DNA of 64,000 nucleotides from Blastomyces gilchristii SLH14081. Taxonomy: Eukaryota; Ascomycota; Eurotiomycetes; Onygenales; Ajellomycetaceae. Of the stretch, positions 13,183 to 27,405 are shown one piece after another. The DNA lies in the NCBI RefSeq assembly GCF_000003855.2, contig NW_003101681.1, forward strand, positions 5,456,405-5,520,404. Direction: 5' to 3'. The position numbers and the translations under genes are program-made. The notes beneath the pieces are model-generated. The model ran no database searches. It was not told the origin of the DNA and worked only from the letters and a program-made list of their open reading frames with translations. Position 1 is the stretch's first letter; every line of letters begins with the position of its first letter.

Positions 13183-13195
13183 AAGTCACTGAATA
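13183..13195. repeat. Target-site duplication of the SINE-like retroposon, left
   Basis: AAGTCACTGAATA matches AAGTCACTGAACA at 27,418-27,430 except for one C-to-T change. The two copies bracket the SINE-like body plus the Gypsy element that later inserted into its tail. Confidence 0.65.
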
Positions 13196-14007
<812 letters not shown>

Positions 14008-14099
14008 TTAGCTCTCTTCTTTCAGAAGCAGTTCTCATCAGTCAAGAACTGCTGTTTCAGATAACATGAAACTCAGAGTTCAGATCAGTTGATTGTAAC

Positions 14100-16538
14100 T
14101 GACTTATTTTATAAGATATTACTGACTGCAGCTGTGAGGTCTCTTATCAAGAATATTCTTAATCTCTCACTCAAGCTCATTATCTTCTTCTATAATGTCT
14201 GATAACTGTCAGTTAGAAGTCAGCTGAGAAGAGAACAGATCAGTGACAGTACAGCAGAGCAAGCTTGTGTGAAATATATTATAAATCTCTGATAATATGT
14301 CAAGACAGTAGTTATAACTATCTAGAACTTCTATTACTTTATATCTGATATAATAGTAATCTAGTGTATGAGATGAATATATGATTCATATATTCTTAAG
14401 ATTCAATAATATCAGATCTTCTATCTTATATTGTTTAGTGAGATCTCAGTGAACATTAATTTAATTCTCTTAATCTTGTTTTACAGCTGTCATGAAGATC
14501 TCTGCTCAATCACAGACATCTCAGAACTTTATTACTATATTATCAGTGATCTGAATTGAACTGCAGAGATTTAGTGTGAACTGTGTGATCTCTAGAAGAT
14601 TCAACACTTTCATGTAATAACTGTGTGTAAGAAAAAATGAGCTTATGTCTGTTAAAATAATATCTTATTCATTAATAGCAATCTCTGCATGTAGAAGCAG
14701 ATCATATCAATTATCTTATAAGTGATTACAGAACTTATAGAGATAATTCTTTACAGTCTGAATTATCTATTCTGATGCATCATTGATCTCAGAGTAGTAA
14801 ACAGTTGATAGATAATATATAATCTTGAGAACTTAACAGATTCTTGTTCAGAGAGTGCTTATAAATTGACAGCTCTGATTTAATACTATTAATCTCAGTA
14901 ACTTATACATCTGATAGAATGAACTCTGTAAGAAGACTTCAGTGACTTATTCAGTATTTATCTTATTATAAGATTTCAATATTATATTCTTACTTAGTTA
15001 ATCAATGATAATCAGAATGTTTCTACAACTCTTACTTTCAGATAGATTAATAGTGAAGTCAATTATCACATCTTATCAGAGATCTATCAGAGATATTAAG
15101 TGATTTCAGTAGATCTTTTCTACAGTTCTTTCATAAGATAATAGAAGAACAGTAATTGCAGTTTCAGATAAAGTATCTGATGCTGTTTAATATCTCAGAT
15201 CAGTAGAATTCTTAGAAGATTATTCTATACAGTTATTCATAATCTGAATAACTAATTATATATGAATCATGCATCTCTTACATTATCTGAGTGTGTAAGA
15301 ATTCAGAGTGAGAAACTCAGTATTATTCATAAAATTATAGAGTGTTATTATCATTAATTAAATATTCTGAGATATCAGTTCTTATATATAGTTCTGAGAG
15401 AAATCAGAGTGCTTCTTGATATACTGCTTTAGTAAGAGTCTGAAGAAGTTTATCAGTCTAAGCTGCTGTATATTACAGTTTATTCAGTGTAGAAGAAGTG
15501 AAGATATCAATATCAGTTCTAATTGAAGAAGTATGTATAGTGCTGTGAGCTGTTTTATCTTGATTAACTAGTATCTTCAGATTCAAGAGCTGATGCTCTC
15601 AGTTCATTCAGTGAGTATCTGTTACATTGAATGACATATCTTACTCTTGTTATAAGAGAGCATCTATCATTGAGTTCTGACTGTCAGAACAGTAGTGTAT
15701 TATAAAATGAAAGTGACTTAGAAACTCAGATTATTGTATCTGTAGTTTAGTAAGTTTACAGATAGTTGTGAAGTATTTGAGATTCTTATAATCTGTGACT
15801 ATCTCAAATTCAGAGAAACTTCAGAGTTCAGAGTCTCATTCTTCTAAACAGTGTATAATTGTGAGAAGTTTCTTGTCATAGATCTCATAATTGCATTCAG
15901 TGAGACTCAGTTTCTTAGATATAAAGATATATAATTGTAGAATATCTTCATCATCATATTACAGTATCACTTCTTCTATTATATAGTCAGAGAAATCAGT
16001 CTCAATAACTGTCTTATGATCAGAATTGAATATTATCAGCAGAGAGATATTAATGAATATCTTCTTTATCTGTGTAAATGCAGCTTCAGCATCTGCTGAT
16101 CATTGAAATACTGAGTCTTTCTTAGTGAGATCTGTAAGTGGTCTTATAATATCTGAGAAGTTTCATATAAATCACTGATAGAAGTTAGCAAATTCAATGA
16201 AGCTTTGTACATCTTTCATAGTATGCAGAGCTTTTTATTCAAGAATGACAGAGACTTTCTCAGAATTCATTTGAATTCTCTTGTCAGCTTCTATAATAAA
16301 ACTCAGATGCTTGATACTCTTGACTTTAAAATCACACTTGTTAATATCTATCAGTAGTTCTACTTCTCATAGCTGTTATAATATCTTTCATACATGGTCT
16401 TGATATTCTCTTCTGAATTTATCAGTGAAGATGAGAATGTCATCAAGATATACAGATATGAATTTATCAAGAAAATCTCAGAGTGCTCAGTTAATATACT
16501 TCTGAAATGTACTGAAGACATTAGTCAGTGCAAAGAGT
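14100..16538 (-). pseudogene. Gypsy copy 2 pol remnant: RT (C-terminal part), RNase H, integrase, chromodomain
   Basis: On the minus strand below 16,538 the reading begins inside RT (…STFQKYIN…), passes the catalytic YLDDILIFTD block near 16,460-16,430, then a decayed RNase H and integrase, and ends with a chromodomain-like region near 14,300-14,100. Here the YLDD site is preserved, unlike in copy 1. Numerous stops interrupt it. Its N-terminal half lies beyond the nested LINE at 24,091-25,134. Confidence 0.8.
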
Positions 16539-16552
16539 GTGACTACTCATTC
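16539..16552. repeat. LINE copy 2 target-site duplication, left
   Basis: GTGACTACTCATTC is perfectly repeated at 24,077-24,090. The Gypsy RT frame is continuous when one copy and the LINE are removed. Confidence 0.93.
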
Positions 16553-16926
16553 TTATTATTATTATTATTATTCTTCAATTATAGATGTATGCAGTCAGAG
16601 ACTATGACATCTACCTGAGAACTTTTAGTTCTCAGGGTTTTTCCTATATCTGTAAAGTTAACTATTATACATTCATCAATTTCAGATATGCAAAATCAGA
16701 AAATTCCAGCTCAGAATACAAAAACTGTTTACAAATTGCAGTGTTTTAACATCATCTCATACTTTGAAATCATTTGACAATATCATGACAAAGGAAAAGA
16801 GAACACAGTCTTAAAGATAGACACATTAAATAGATAGACAGAAAGAAATTGAAATGAAAAGATAAAATAAAGAAAGACTATAACAAAACAAATTATTAAA
16901 AGATAGTATATAGCTGTTTTAACAGA

Positions 16927-19900
16927 CTATATCTGGTTGATTTCCTCCTCTTCATATTCAGATAATTCTGAATTTAGCCATTTTCTTGTAGCTGCTTGAG
17001 TTTCTGATAGAAAGTCTATTAAGTATTTAATTCCTGTCTCAGTTGAGAATAAGAATCTCATATTTAATTGATTTAGATCATACTTCTCTTTCAATCTGGC
17101 TCTGAGACTATTGTATAATGCACAGTGCATTACAATATACTCAGGATTCTCATTTGTATTGCAGAATGAGCATTCTATTAAGTCAAATCTATCATCAAAT
17201 CTTTGTATATAAGATTTGAAATAGTCATATTCTAGTTTCAGCTGTATTATAAATGAGAATATTTTCTTTTTACATTTAATTGAACAAGATTTTCACTTGG
17301 GTTTTGTTTCAAATCTTGAATAATGTATACTCTTCTTTTATTTCTGCCAGCTTTCATTTCACTTGTCTAAACAAGATTCTTTTATTTTTCTCTTTATAAA
17401 AGATCAGGATATAATTTTTTGAATAGATCTGCTTAATTCTGCACTCTTTTTTGCAGCTGAATCAGTCAATTCATTGCCATGAATATTCATATGAGCAGGA
17501 ACTCAGTGCAGATGAATTATCAGCTTTGATGTTCTTCTCTTTTGAATTTTCAAAATAGAGTTTAAGATCAGTTCAAGATTCATTTGATCATTATGAATCT
17601 GACTATTTCTAAGTCTTTTTAAAGCAGCTTGACTATCAGAGAATATCCATGCCTCTTTCAAACAATTTTCTCTTTTATGAGATTTTATTTCAATGAGTTT
17701 GAAAGCTTTCACTATTGGAAATAGTTCAGCATCAAAGACTTCACATTCAGAGCCTAGATTCCAGAAATCTGAGATAAAATTGATATTATCTTCAGTATAA
17801 GCAATGCCTGTATCTAATCTATTCAAGTTCTCATTTTTTGAGTCATCTGAATAAATCAGAATAGGGTTCTTTATATTGATTGTAGAAATTCTCTTCAAAT
17901 ACTGTTCATATTCTTTCTCTTTTGATAGTTCACTTATTTATAAGTCTATAAGAGATTCAAGCTTTTCTCTCCAGAGAGATAACTTCTCATGATCAACTTT
18001 TTCAACATTTAAAGAAGAAAATTGATTTTTAATCAGAGAGCATAGTCTGTACAGTTGAGAAGGCATTTTCTTTGAAGAATTATTTTCATTCCAATCAAGA
18101 AATCTATTCCAATCCAGTTCATTTCCAGAGTTAATTGATGAAAATGAAGAAGAGACTCTTTCTCTGATTATATGATTTGAGCTCATCTTTACAACTCTCA
18201 GAGTATAGTTCTTACAGGCCTTTTCAAATCTAATAGCAGAAGGAGGAATTGAAGCTTCAATTTCCATTACTTTAATAGGAGATGATTTGAATGCTCTCAG
18301 AATTCTTCTCAAGACTCTGTTTTGCAGACTTTGAAAGAGTTCAGTGAAATTCCCTTGATTATTTCACTAAACTTGAACTCTATAATCAGCTACTGATATA
18401 ATACAGGCTATATATAACTGTCTCATAGCCTGGAAGAATAGACCTCTCTCTGTATTTGATAGTCTGATTATGTTGTTCAATAGTCTTTCTGCCTTGACAG
18501 TTCTTTGTTGAATGTGATATTTAAAATTCAACTTGAAGTTTAATCATACTTCTAATCATTTCACATTTACACTGGGTTTAATCTCTCTATTTAAAAGAGT
18601 TAGAGATAGTTCTTTCTCATTGAATCTCAGAAAGAAGTGAATTAACTCAGTTTTATTCATATTAAATTGAATTTGATTGATATCTGCTCTAATAAAGATT
18701 TCCTTTACAGCTTCTTCAATTACTTTCAAATTCTCTTTGATAGTTTTTGAGCTGTAGACTAAATCAATATCATCCATATAACTCAGAGATTGCACTATTC
18801 TCATATTTCTATTTTTAAATAGATATGCAGTGTATATTGCAAATAAAATGAGTGAGATTGAAGATCTCTGTGATACTTCTATTTTTATCTCAGTCTTGTC
18901 TTATTTTATTTCATCAAAGAAGAGTTGTATACTTCTTTTAGATATAAAACAGTTAACTCATTTTATTAGAGAAAGTGGCAGTTTTAATATCTTCAATGTC
19001 TGAATTAACTTTGACTTTGAAACATGATCAAATGCTTCTTTTATATCAATAAAAACTGCAGTTGAGACCAGACCCTCATGCTTTGCTATTTGAATATCAT
19101 GAACAACTGAGAGAACAGTGTCAATTGCAGAACACTGTTTTCTATCTTTCATTTATTCACTGAATAAAAGAGAATCATCTATAGAGCTTATAAAAGATAG
19201 TTGAGTAGCTATTATCTTTTCTAAAACCTTTCCTAGGCAGTTCAATAGAGATATTACTCTATATAACTTAGGAATTGAAGTTTTTCTATTAGATTTTACA
19301 AGAATCACTTCAGTGGCTTCTCTTCAGCATTCAGAATGATATTCATTTTTCAAGAGATTGAAAAAGAGCTCAAAATATTCATTCTTTAAGTAGGAATATG
19401 TATTCTGAATAATCAAGTGATTAATTGAATCAGGACCTGCAGCAGTTTTAACAGAACTTAAGAAGATAGCTGACTCTAATTCATCTTGTGTAAGATCAGG
19501 CCATTCTCAGTCATTTTCATCAATGTAGTTGAGAAGTGATATATTCTCTTTCTCTGAATCTGAATCTGAATCTGGTGAGTTCTGAAAGAGAATTCTCATG
19601 AAAGCTTGATATTTTTCCTTAAAAGAGTTTGCTGTATATGATTCATTCTGAAACTCATATTCTAAGGCTGGAAGTTTTGCTACACTTCTTATTTTAGTAT
19701 AGTTAAAAGCTTTAAAAACTTCCTTTCCTTATGCTTCTTCAAGAAATTTATTCCAGCAGTCTGTTTTAGCTCTTTTAATATCTGAAAAATATTCATTTCT
19801 GACAGCTTTGAACTTTTCATCAGATATTACATCATTCTTTCAATTTCTTCTAGCAGTAGCTAATTCTTTCCTTTTAGATGAGATATTCTCATTTCACCAA

Positions 19901-20840
19901 GGTTTTGAATACTCAGAAGATTTTCTCTTTGAAATATTATCTCTAACACTTGTTAGAATAATAGATGTAATAAGCTTCACTCTATTCTCAAGCATTTCAT
20001 TTGAGATATCTTGACCAGAATTTCAATATAGCTCATTCTGTCTTTCAGATTTTAACAGTTTTATACTTTCTTCAACTGCTTTTCAATCAGCTTTTTCAAA
20101 GTTATACTGATTAGAGAGAAGAGGATTTTCACTCATTTATTTTTCACTCAGTTCAATATTAAATTGAATAATCTCATGACCTGATTCTGATGTCTTATTT
20201 AAATTAATAAACCAGTTTATAAGTCTTCTTTTCATTAGATTTTGTGATATGAAGATTAGATCTATAATAGACTTCTGTTTCATGTCTTTTCTAAAGAATG
20301 TTTGTTGATCAGACTTATTAACCAAATCTATTGAATGCTCAAAGATTCATTCAATTAGATTATCAGCTCTCACTGCTCTCTTGCATTCTGAATTCTATCA
20401 GAAATGATGTGCATTGAAGTCTCCTGCAATTATAGAGTTTCTTGATAAAGTTATGTTCAGAAATCCTCTATCAATTGTTCAGATATTGTTATATTTCTTC
20501 AATGACTTTTCATTATAGATATTTATGAGCTGTATAGTATTAAACTCATTTTCTTTATCTATAATATCACTCACCAGAATATCAGGGTCAGACATGATAT
20601 CAAATCTTAGATTAAATTAATATCTTGATCTCTTTCTTTCATAGATCACTACTCTTGACTTTATCTCAGACTTTTGAGATAAAAAGCAGTAGTAGCTTGA
20701 ATGAGAAATGACATATTTTTACTCAGCATCAAAATTCAGCTCCTGAAGCAGTATAAAATCAACTTTTTATTCAAATGCAATTTGAAGACAAGAATAAATG
20801 CAATTTGAGTTTCTATTCACATTATTTTGAATAAATGTGA
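16927..20840 (-). pseudogene. LINE copy 2 ORF2 remnant: AP endonuclease, RT, RNase H
   Basis: The endonuclease domain (about 20,820-20,350) has the IIAGDFNAHH block near 20,440-20,410. RT follows with SYMDDIDLVYSS near 18,790-18,755 (the YxDD site with Met). RNase H at 17,898-17,503 shows the acidic residues in IYSDDSK, ECEVFDAEL and SDSQAAL, followed by a VPAHMNIHGNELTDSAA-like segment. The C-terminal piece (17,130-16,927) follows a Cys-x2-Cys..His..Cys motif. Open pieces reach 131 codons but stops separate them, so it is inactive. Confidence 0.88.
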
Positions 20841-20972
20841 TTTTTGAAGAGTTTTTAAACTTTTTTTATTGTTTTTGTTGTATATTCATACTAAAAGAGA
20901 GTAGAGTAGAATCTAATCACTATCATCAGATAGTAGATTATAACTGTTCTGAAAAGTAGAAATCTCAACTGC

Positions 20973-22532
20973 TTACATTATATCTAGTTTATCATCAGAG
21001 TTATTTCTCAATTCTCTAATCTTAACAGAAGTTTGAGGATTCAAATTCTGTTTACATTTAGCTGAAGAATTGAAGTTTGAAGACTTAGATAGTTGAGAGT
21101 TTCTTCTTTTTAAGCTTGCAGTTGTGAGTTTACTGGCTTGACTATTCTCTTCAGTTCTAGGTTTACTCTGAGCTTCATCTTTTCTCCAGTTCATTTGAGT
21201 TCTTGAAGTAAATATACATTCTTTTGAGCTAGATGCATGTTTTTCTTTGCAATTAGAGCATTTAAGCAGAGTGTGTTGACATATTTCATCTCTTTTTAAG
21301 CATATTTCACATTTATGCTCACTAGTTTTATGATCTCTGGCACAGAATGCACATTTTGAGTCTCTGAAACAGAAGATTGCAAAGTGTCCATATCTTTGAC
21401 AGTTTGAATACTGTGTTTGAGCTTTGAGATTCATTCTTGAGTCTTTATATTTATGAACTCTCATTTTCCAACCTGTTACTCTTACTTCAGAGATCTTTAA
21501 CTATTTCATTGTCTTTGTATATACTAGAACAGAGGCATTTCTTCTGCTTTGTCTGAACTCAATTGAATTTAGTTATACAGGCTTCTTTCTCAGTTGAATA
21601 GAGTTGTATTCTTCTAATTTATTTTTGAGAAGTAGTATTCCTTCTTCACAGTCAAAAATTTCAACTGAAATATCATAAAGAATGAATTTGTCTCACTTTT
21701 CATCTCTCTCAGATAGAATTGTTGTGTTTAACAAAGATTCTACTACTGATTTCCAGAGATTCTCATTCTGAATAAGGAATTCAGCACTGAATTCAGACAT
21801 TGTAGTCAGAATAATGAAGTTTTCAAAGAAGAATGACTTAATTGAAGCTATAACTGGTTTTTGAACTGCAATATCAGTCATTAACTGAGAGAAGAACTGT
21901 TGATTGATTTCATTTCTAATTCTGAAAATAAGGTTTGAGTTTAGCTTATTTCTCTGCAATATGTTCTGATTTGAGACTTTGAGAATAAGTCTTCTATTTC
22001 TGGAGATTTGAAGATTTTTCTCTTTTTATATTTTTTTCTTCACTCTTCTATCACTAGAAGTATGAGCAGTATTCTTCTCAGTTTTCTCAGAATTTTGAGC
22101 AGGCTTTGAGATAGCAGATTTAGAGATAGCAGGTTTAGAGACAGCAGATTCAGCTGCTTGAGTATATGTTTTCTTCTGATTTAAAGAAGAATAAGAAGAA
22201 GAAGTAGAAAAGAAAGAAGAGTAAACTGAAGAGTCAGTGATTGTATTAGAAATTTTCAAAGTTTTTTAAACTGTGTTTGAAATTCCAAGTTTGAACTTGA
22301 TCACTTTCTGTAGTTGTCTAGCCTGAGTATGAAGAATTAACAAAACTTCTTCATTCATCTCACTCAGACACTGCTTTTCAAGAATTTTACTTGCTTTTTC
22401 AAGTTTCTGTATTTCAAGAACTTGTTATTTCTCTATTTCTTCTTTCTTTCTTCTCTTCAGAATTTCAATCTCAGAAATAGCATTTGAGAAAGCATCTTTT
22501 TTCACATCAACTGAGTGTACTTTTGAACTCAT
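20973..22532 (-). pseudogene. LINE copy 2 ORF1 remnant (nucleic-acid-binding, three CCHC-like knuckles)
   Basis: The ATG at 22,532 opens a frame with a Lys/Glu-rich coiled region, then a Ser-rich and Ala-Val-Ser-Lys-Pro repeat region (22,259-22,026). The 163-codon open piece at 21,464-20,973 carries clustered zinc knuckles (CQRYGHFAIFC, CAFCARDHKTSEHKC, CEICLKRDEIC and CSNCKEKH starts). Such knuckle arrays are standard for ORF1 of Tad1/I-type LINEs and bind element RNA. A few stops break the frame. Confidence 0.85.
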
Positions 22533-23588
22533 TGTTCTTACTCAATGAAAAGTTGATCAGACTAATTCAATTAAGATATTTATTAAACTCTTTTGAATTG
22601 AAAAGTTGGTCAGACTGTTTCAATTAAGAGGTTTCTAAGCCTGTTTTCAATTGAAAAGTTGATCAAACTATTTCAAAAGAAGACTAGCAGACTTTTGTGT
22701 ATAAACATCTGATTTTTTTCACACTAGTTCAGTAACTAGGTTAGATTTTTGAAGAGAATCTAATAAACTAAAATTGATTTTTAAGATAAATTAATAAAAT
22801 CTTTATAATCTCTTTCTTGAGATACAGTGAGGAAAAGTATGATATCAATTGATAGTAAATCAGATAATATAACAGTTTTTGAGAGAAAAACTGACAAAAA
22901 ATAAATTAATTTTTTGCAGAGAAATTGATTAAAACTATTTAATTTTATTCTAAATCATTCAATTCTCCTCACACAACAAGTGTGCAACTCAAATCAGTTA
23001 ATAAAGAGTGTAAAAAAGAATTAAGTATTAATGAAAGCTCTTCAGTCACTGAAAAAGTAATTCTTACTTAAAAGAATATGAAATTATGACAGAAAACAAC
23101 TCTGTTTTTAATTCTTTGTAAGAATATTGTATAAAACCCAGAGAAAAACATCTTACTTTTTCAAGAGAAGTAAAAAACTATTTCTAAGATCTTTTTTTTT
23201 TTTTTGCATTAACTGCTGCAGAAGAATGAGATAGAAACTGCTAAGATATACACTACTGTATACCTTCTATCAAGACTTTCTCTCTTCAGAGTCTTGATAT
23301 TATAGAGAATATAAGTCTGTTTCTATATAATAATGTAAATATTGCCAGCGGGATGTAGAGGAACTGGTTATTTATATCTCAAAATAGAAGACTTTGTCAA
23401 TGATTATATTAATATAGAGTTAATTCTTAAATTCAATAGAAACCTAGTGTTGCTGTTCTCAATCTCTTGCAGAATCTATTGAATATTGAGATATTAAAAC
23501 TAGATTTAATATATCTCACTGTGCAGGGATCAAAGGCTCAGTCAGACCTTGGGGTATACTGATTTTATAGTTGTTGGTGTGCTGTTGA

Positions 23589-24076
23589 CTCGTTGTCTGT
23601 TGGTTATGTGCTTGATATTATCGCCGAGGTATCTTTTTGTATTTTTCTGCCGGGGATGGGCCAGATTGGGAAGGGCGGTACGAGGGTGGGACTTGGCGTT
23701 GGTGTTTTGGAACATCAAAGATGGACAGGGTTTTCGCGGAGGTCGCTCCTCAGATATCTCCACAACTACAGATCGGGGATCTTCCAAAATCGAGAAGATT
23801 GGTGCATACGGCTAGGTCTCTTCACCTTACAATTTGTATGGCAATTTGGCCCGGGGTTGTGGTGTGGTAGGGGAGAATGGGGGATAATCCCACGCAGGAG
23901 TTCCGAACGACGTCTGGTTCACGTTTGGCTGGATAACTCCACCACCACACGGGGTATGCGGTCGGCGATGGGGTCAAAATGCTCGTATGATCGAGGGCTT
24001 TTCGATGGATCTATCGGCGGGTTCTTATTCGAAAAATCGAGCGAGTTCGTGGTGGAGCGGTTGAATGACCAATATC
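23589..24076. other. Unmutated 488-bp 5' extension of LINE copy 2 (possible chimeric cDNA)
   Basis: The base composition switches abruptly to normal here, with CG, CC and GG common. It lies inside the LINE's target-site duplications and therefore arrived with it. It contains a + strand open frame of 194 codons starting at 23,593 that runs through the duplication into Gypsy sequence, and overlapping frames on both strands. None resembles a known protein. It is either the genuine LINE 5' UTR, single-copy in this window and spared from RIP, or a host sequence joined by template switching. Confidence 0.6.
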
Positions 24077-24090
24077 GTGACTACTCATTC
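24077..24090. repeat. LINE copy 2 target-site duplication, right
   Basis: GTGACTACTCATTC is identical to 16,539-16,552. Confidence 0.93.
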
Positions 24091-25134
24091 AAAGAGATTA
24101 TATCATGTTCAGAATGCTGTAAGTCACTCATCTTCTTCAGTGATGCAGATCTTATAAAATATGATGATAATATCTAACTTTATAAATCATTGAGCTTGTT
24201 CAATACAAGCTAGAGTTTCATTGATAAGAGATAAAGAATAATGATTCTTCTTTATTAATCTGTTCAATTCTCAATAATTCATGCAGAATCAGAGTTCTTC
24301 ATCTGATTTCTTTGCAAAGAGAATAGAGACTGTGATGAAAAAGTTACTAATATATATGAATTCTTTATTCAACAGATCATTGAGTGTCTTTTGAAGAAGA
24401 AGAAGTTCATCTCAGAATATATTATAAAGAGAATCTCATGATAGTTCAAAGTTCTTACTGTTCTTCTTTTTCAACTTGATACTGTGATTCACTTCTGAAC
24501 CTCATAAGAGAGATAGATTTATAGCATTATTATCTTATCAGAAGATATCTAGATATTCATGATATTATTAAGAGAGTTTTATACAAGAATCTGTTATTAT
24601 AATATAGAATAACTTTTCTAGAGCCTTTTTAATATCAGTCAGACTAATGAAATAGATTGACACATAATTCTGCTATCAGTGATTCTTTCAGTGACTTCTT
24701 TTTCTGAGTATTTCATAGATATTGACAGAGATCTGTGTCAGATTCATAGTCTTATAAATATCATTCTTATGAATTCTATCTTTGTTAGAGAATATTAAAC
24801 TCCTGTTTCAAGTGTTTAATAAGATATCTTATTCAGATAGTCAGGCAAGTTCTAATATAAGATTATAATCAAGATTATCAACTTTATATATATAGATATC
24901 TTCATACTGATATTCTTCAATATCTATGTTTAGTTTCACTATATAATGAATGTAAACATCTTTTGAATCATCAAATCCTGCAAGGAGTTGAGGTTTTGAT
25001 AAGAAGATACACTGAAGGTTATAATGTCTCATGACTGAAGATTTAATCATTGCATAGTAGTATAGACTGCTGTCTATCATAATCTTCATATTATACATGT
25101 TATTAATCACAGTAGATACAAGAATTGCATTCAT
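24091..25134 (-). pseudogene. Gypsy copy 2: protease-like region and N-terminal RT remnant
   Basis: The 97-codon open piece at 25,134-24,841 begins MNAILVSTVINNMYN and has a DSS triad at the place of the retropepsin Asp-Thr/Ser-Gly. It is followed downstream by decayed RT N-terminal sequence to the LINE insertion point. It is collinear with 795-1,860 of Gypsy copy 1. Confidence 0.8.
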
Positions 25135-26558
25135 TGTTATTTTCTCTTTAAATTATTATCATCTGATCTTTTTAAGCTTCTGTTTATAAATTTGAACAGA
25201 AGCTAATCTTTTCTCTGTTTCACTGAGACAATCTTATAATTATTCTCTGAATCTTTCTCTAATATAATGTAGTTGATGTGAACAGGCACTGATCTTTCTC
25301 TTGAGTGTGAAGGTACATAGATTAATCAGCAGTTGAAAGCAATATGTTCTGATCAGTTACAGTTGATATATACTTTATATTAATATCAATCAGTGACTTC
25401 TTTGAGAGTGATCTCAGAAACTTAAAAGCCTGTTTAAACAGTGAAAACTCTTGCTTATACATAGACATTTGAATCTATTCAGTTCATGATCTCTGCATCA
25501 TTATTCTTCAGTGTGAGTGTATAAGTGACTGAAGTGTAACATCTTCTATCACTGTTCTATATACTCTTAAGCTTGATAAGATAATCATTTAATATCTGAA
25601 GCTGTGTGCAGAAGCCTTTATAAGTTGAGTCTTTATTTACACTTATAAGAGTCTGTAAGAGTTTGAAAGTTAATGTCTTCTTGAGCATGTTAATCTTCAT
25701 TTAATTCTTTCAAGATTGATCATCTACTTCTAAGATCTTAGTGTTGAAGTCAAAGATAAATATTGTAAGAGAAATATTTCTCTGTTAAATACTCTGTAAT
25801 TAATTTAATACTTTCTATTGCATGACAGTGTCTCAGAACAGAATATCAAGATGTTTGATAATATTATCAGATATTTATAACACTGATTCATATACTTCTA
25901 TTCATAAATAAAACTTCTGTTTCATGTGATTCTTTAATTATTCATTAATATATTAATCTTAATTGATTAATGAATTAATGAAATCTTTATTTATACTCAG
26001 TTTCACAAGCATTTTCATTCTTTATAAGGAGTAGAGAGTGAGATCAGAAGTATTAAAATATATAGAAGTATCTAAGTATTTCTTCAGCACTTTTATATTT
26101 AATTCTGTAGATGTTGAAATTATATAAGTTAATTATTGAATCTCTTCATATTGAAGTTGTTGAGTTGCATGCATATCAGCTATTTATTATTGTTATAATT
26201 TCAACATTGCTTAGAGTTACTGTGATATTGTATCTATACTTATATTTAAGAGTTTCATATTATTATTAGACATGGTTATATCAATCATCAGATATGTAAT
26301 TATATTCTCATATATCTGAGTATCAGAACTCTTAAGTCTTTCACTGATATTCTCTTATAAGATCTTATTACAGAGTCAGAGTGACTGATGAGTAAGCTTC
26401 TATCTAAGAACTCAGTATCTACTTAACTGTTTAACTGTTTCTCTATTTCTTACATGTTATTACATGTTTAGATATCTCTTGATAAATAATCATTTCTAAT
26501 GAGAAGATAATGCATGAATAATCATTTTCTAATAAGAAGATAATGAACATTTTTATAG
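25135..26558 (-). other. Gypsy copy 2 5' internal region (decayed gag)
   Basis: This lies between the protease-like frame and the 5' LTR, is collinear with copy 1 (its left part matches positions 1-790), and has no open frame. A primer-binding site cannot be recognised next to the LTR; the adjacent minus-strand sequence starts CTATAAAAATG. Confidence 0.6.
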
Positions 26559-27405
26559 TGTAAGAGATCTACACTGAATAGATCAGTGTTATATTAATAG
26601 ATCTTATTTAACAAAGATAAAAATGTTAAAGAAGAAAAGAAAGAGAAAGTGTGAGAATCAGTAATTAAGATAAATATTTATATACATATGTGATTAGACT
26701 GATCATGTGACCGTGTCTGAGACCAGAACTAGATTTTTTAATAGTCTTATTATCAATTTAACTGATCTCATTACATGGTTTTAATATTAAATAGTAGTCT
26801 TATACTATCTCAGTGAGACTTACTGTCTACTCTTATCACATTTTTCAAATAAGATCATGATTTTCACTTCTCAATTTAAATTATTTTTATTGCTTTAAAT
26901 GACTTTAAATCTCATTTAAGCATTATTAAAAAGTGTTACTTTTTAAAAAATTAAAAATAGTCTAAAAAAAACCTTAAAATGTTTAAAAATAGTAACTTTA
27001 TATTAAGAATGAGACTAAATGAAATCAAATAAGATCACTTTCTTATTTTTTTCAAGTCATGATTTCATTTTAAGATCTGATATATAGTCACTTTACATGT
27101 TTTTTTAATAGTCAGTCCCAGCGGGATTCACGCTAAGAAATGTATGAGACCAGATCAAATGGGACTAAACATGAAATTCATGGTCCCGGCGGCCAGTCTA
27201 TATGTGGTGATGTACGCGGTGGAGCTTCGGGGCAGAAGAATATACACGTGTTCATAGTGGCTGAGGATCAGTGATTGGGAATGACTGAGAATCAGAGCGT
27301 ACATTACACGCGTTCGTAGCGGCTGAGGATCGGTGATCAGGAATGGAAGAATCTATGAAGTGTAATGAAATAGTCTATATGATTGATCAGGCGCAGCCCG
27401 CCGCA
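26559..27405 (-). repeat. 5' LTR of Gypsy copy 2, containing MITE copy 2
   Basis: 847 bp = 333-bp LTR + 506-bp MITE + 8-bp duplication. The outer part (27,201-27,405) retains many CG and CC dinucleotides, in contrast to the rest of the element. Confidence 0.9.
26695..27200. mobile_element. hAT-type MITE, copy 2 (506 bp)
   Basis: The length and ends (TAGACTG...CAGTCTA) equal those of copy 1 at 8,028-8,533. It is flanked by TATGTGAT (26,687-26,694) and TATGTGGT (27,201-27,208), an 8-bp duplication with one G-to-A change. The left two-thirds show many C-to-T and G-to-A changes relative to copy 1; the last ~90 bp hardly any. Confidence 0.88.

Larger units (their letters stand above)
16553..24076 (-). 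mobile_element. Tad1-like LINE, copy 2, with an extra non-RIPed 5' segment
   Basis: The 7,524-bp insertion lies between perfect 14-bp duplications. The 3' tail is (TTATTA)n at 16,553-16,571 on the + strand. ORF1 is at 22,532-20,973 and ORF2 at about 20,840-16,927. It aligns with LINE copy 1 up to about 23,588 (10,569 in copy 1). The remaining 488 bp at the 5' end have no counterpart in copy 1 and normal base composition. The better-preserved frames make the Tad1-clade domain order (knuckles; endonuclease, RT, RNase H, C-terminal Cys-His) clear. Confidence 0.92.

Noticed and set aside
23593..24177. 194-codon + strand frame as a real gene
   Set aside because: It runs through the LINE target duplication into decayed Gypsy sequence, has no recognisable domain and competes with overlapping frames on both strands.
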